Shown: positions 62,788 to 64,000 of the stretch, piece after piece | Position numbering within the stretch: position 1 is the stretch's first letter | Layout: each line of letters starts with the position of its first letter | Translations under genes and position numbers: made by a program | Source of the DNA: JAZDCZ01 sp046757925 | GTDB taxonomy: Bacteria; Gemmatimonadota; Gemmatimonadetes; Gemmatimonadales; GWC2-71-9 | Assembly (NCBI GenBank): GCA_046757925.1 | Contig: JBHHZE010000003.1 | Coordinates: forward strand, 1-64,000 | Direction of reading: 5' to 3' | DNA: 64,000 bases | The notes under the pieces: model-generated | Database searches by the model: none | Told to the model about the DNA's origin: nothing | What the model saw: only the letters and a program-made list of their open reading frames with translations

Positions 62788-64000
62788 ATGCGCCGCGGCA
62801 TCAACATATTGACGGTTCTCGTAGCTGTTCCATGGACGGGACAGCTTCCGGCGCGTGACACGGTACCGGTCGAAACATCCGCGCGGTCATTGTTCAGTGT
62901 GGTTCTGAGCCCAGCTGCAGCGAGTCAGATCTCGCAGTTGGGGCTGGAAATTCCCGTCACCGGCCGAGTGTTCGCGATCGTCTCGCGGAGTGGTGATAGC
63001 GAGCCCAGGCGTCAGGTGGGCGTTACCGGCGTCCCGTTCTGGGGAATGGACGTCGCAAACTTGAGAGCAGGAGACTCGGTCTCGCTGCACGGAGGCGCAC
63101 CGGGTGTCGTCGGATATCCGATTCCCATGCAAGAGTTGCCGGCCGGCGAATACTATGTACAGGCGTTCTTGAACGTCTATACACGCTTCGCCAAGGCGGA
63201 TGGACATACCGTCTACATGCACATGAACTCGGGCGCAGGTCAGAACCTGTGGCGGGCCCCGGGTAATGCCTACAGTGCGCCGGTGCGGGCACAGTTGGGC
63301 GGGGACAAAGCCGGCTCTGTCACGCTTACGCTCACAGAAGTCATTCCACCGATCGAACCAGTTCCTGCCGGTGGATCGCTGCAGCAGGGGAATCCGCAAG
63401 ACACCGAGTGGATCAAGTTCGTCAAGATCAAGAGCGAACTCCTGTCGCGGTTTTGGGGGCGGGATATGTACGTGGGAGCCAACGTGCTGGTTCCCCTCGG
63501 GTTCGACGAAGATGGCGACAAGCACTACCCGGTGATCTATCTGCAAGGCCATTTTCCCGGACGCCGCGCACCGTTCGGTTTTGTGCCGGGCGATAGCGGC
63601 CGCGGGCGCAGCGCCGGATTCTCCGACTTCTGGGTATCCGACACGGCTCCAAGGGTACTGGCGGTCACGTTCCGCGAGGCCAATCCGTTTTACGACACAT
63701 CATACGACATCAACTCGGCCAATGTGGGTCCCTCGGGAGATGTCGTGGTGAAGGAATTGATCCCTCTGATCGAAAAGAAGTTTCGGGCGATCGGCGAACC
63801 GTGGGCGCGAGTCTTGGCCGGCGGCTCGACGGGCGGGTGGGAAGCGCTCGCCCTGCAAGTGTTCTATCCCGACGAGTTCGGCGGCACGTGGGGCTGGTGT
63901 CCCGATCCGGTCGACTTTCACTACTATCAAATCGTCAACGTGTACGACGACGACAACGCCTACTTCTCGGGCAACGAGTGGCAGACGATCGAACGACCCA
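62788..64000 (+). CDS. Exported esterase / alpha-beta hydrolase, cut by window edge
   Basis: 404 visible codons from ATG at 62788 (GGGAG ten bases upstream), open to the window end. A weak signal peptide (ILTVLVAVPWTGQLPA) is followed by an Ig-like N domain (about 30-190; PVTGRVFAIVSRSG), then an esterase domain with HYPVIYLQGHFPGRRAPFGF and the nucleophile elbow GGSTGGWEAL, as in esterase-D/enterochelin-esterase relatives. Asp and His of the triad would lie beyond the window. Likely an extracytoplasmic carboxylesterase. Confidence 0.85.
   Translation, partial: MRRGINILTVLVAVPWTGQLPARDTVPVETSARSLFSVVLSPAAASQISQLGLEIPVTGRVFAIVSRSGDSEPRRQVGVTGVPFWGMDVANLRAGDSVSLHGGAPGVVGYPIPMQELPAGEYYVQAFLNVYTRFAKADGHTVYMHMNSGAGQNLWRAPGNAYSAPVRAQLGGDKAGSVTLTLTEVIPPIEPVPAGGSLQQGNPQDTEWIKFVKIKSELLSRFWGRDMYVGANVLVPLGFDEDGDKHYPVIYLQGHFPGRRAPFGFVPGDSGRGRSAGFSDFWVSDTAPRVLAVTFREANPFYDTSYDINSANVGPSGDVVVKELIPLIEKKFRAIGEPWARVLAGGSTGGWEALALQVFYPDEFGGTWGWCPDPVDFHYYQIVNVYDDDNAYFSGNEWQTIERP

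Overview
The window looks like a GC-rich chromosomal segment of an environmental bacterium, most likely a Gemmatimonadota or a close relative. The indications are a Ser/Thr kinase of the type abundant in that phylum (conserved run ELAASIAVNRFLKEIEIAA), an orphan MacB/ADOP-type permease, two DUF5916 outer-membrane proteins, many Tat- or lipobox-bearing exported enzymes, and surface proteins with a C-DDSTGP lipoprotein start. This is inference from protein style; there is no rRNA or taxonomic marker gene in the window.

Layout. 1-1973 is the end of an integrated phage-like element: small minus-strand phage genes, closed by a displaced 3' half of a CAU-anticodon tRNA that I read as an att site. 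2037-2582 is a REP-associated (Y1) transposase. 2699-14065 holds exported enzymes (two amidases, an S10 peptidase, an FMN and a FAD oxidase), a Ser/Thr kinase and a nucleotidyltransferase/small-protein pair. 14205-16142 is a PP2C phosphatase coupled to a YchF-like ATPase. 16151-16802 is a compact unit made of a four-helix-bundle gene between two oppositely oriented decamer arrays. 16894-31557 encodes an ABC permease, MgtC, an MFS/spermidine-synthase fusion, a DUF5916 barrel, SulP transport, an ATP-grasp-like protein and an M1 peptidase. 32004-40207 is lipoproteins and exported hydrolases, a second DUF5916 barrel and gamma-glutamyltransferase. 40235-41036 is a VapBC-like module framed by two palindromes. 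41047-50094 is a large RCC1/Big-domain surface lipoprotein, an amidohydrolase, an S9 peptidase and an NTF2-like lipoprotein.

50209-54340 is probably one operon: an unusual CDGSH/Rieske/TPP-enzyme fusion, a TauE-type exporter that appears to start at CTG over the stop of the fusion, and PdxH. 55991-59652 is phoB-phoR and an OprP-type porin with four 11-bp Pho-box repeats overlapping the end of phoR. 59867-64000 has a TTG-start globin, several damaged genes (a VOC protein, DUF2975, a metallophosphoesterase remnant) and an exported esterase running off the window.

Together the host genes suggest a heterotroph that lives on peptides and amides outside the cytoplasm, with phosphate-responsive porin control. 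The candidates for something undescribed are the decamer-flanked four-helix-bundle element, the palindrome-flanked toxin-antitoxin module, and the multi-Fe-S TPP enzyme operon. Several single-base frame breaks (around 204, 55160, 60696-60701 and 61041-61043) could be real decay or assembly errors.
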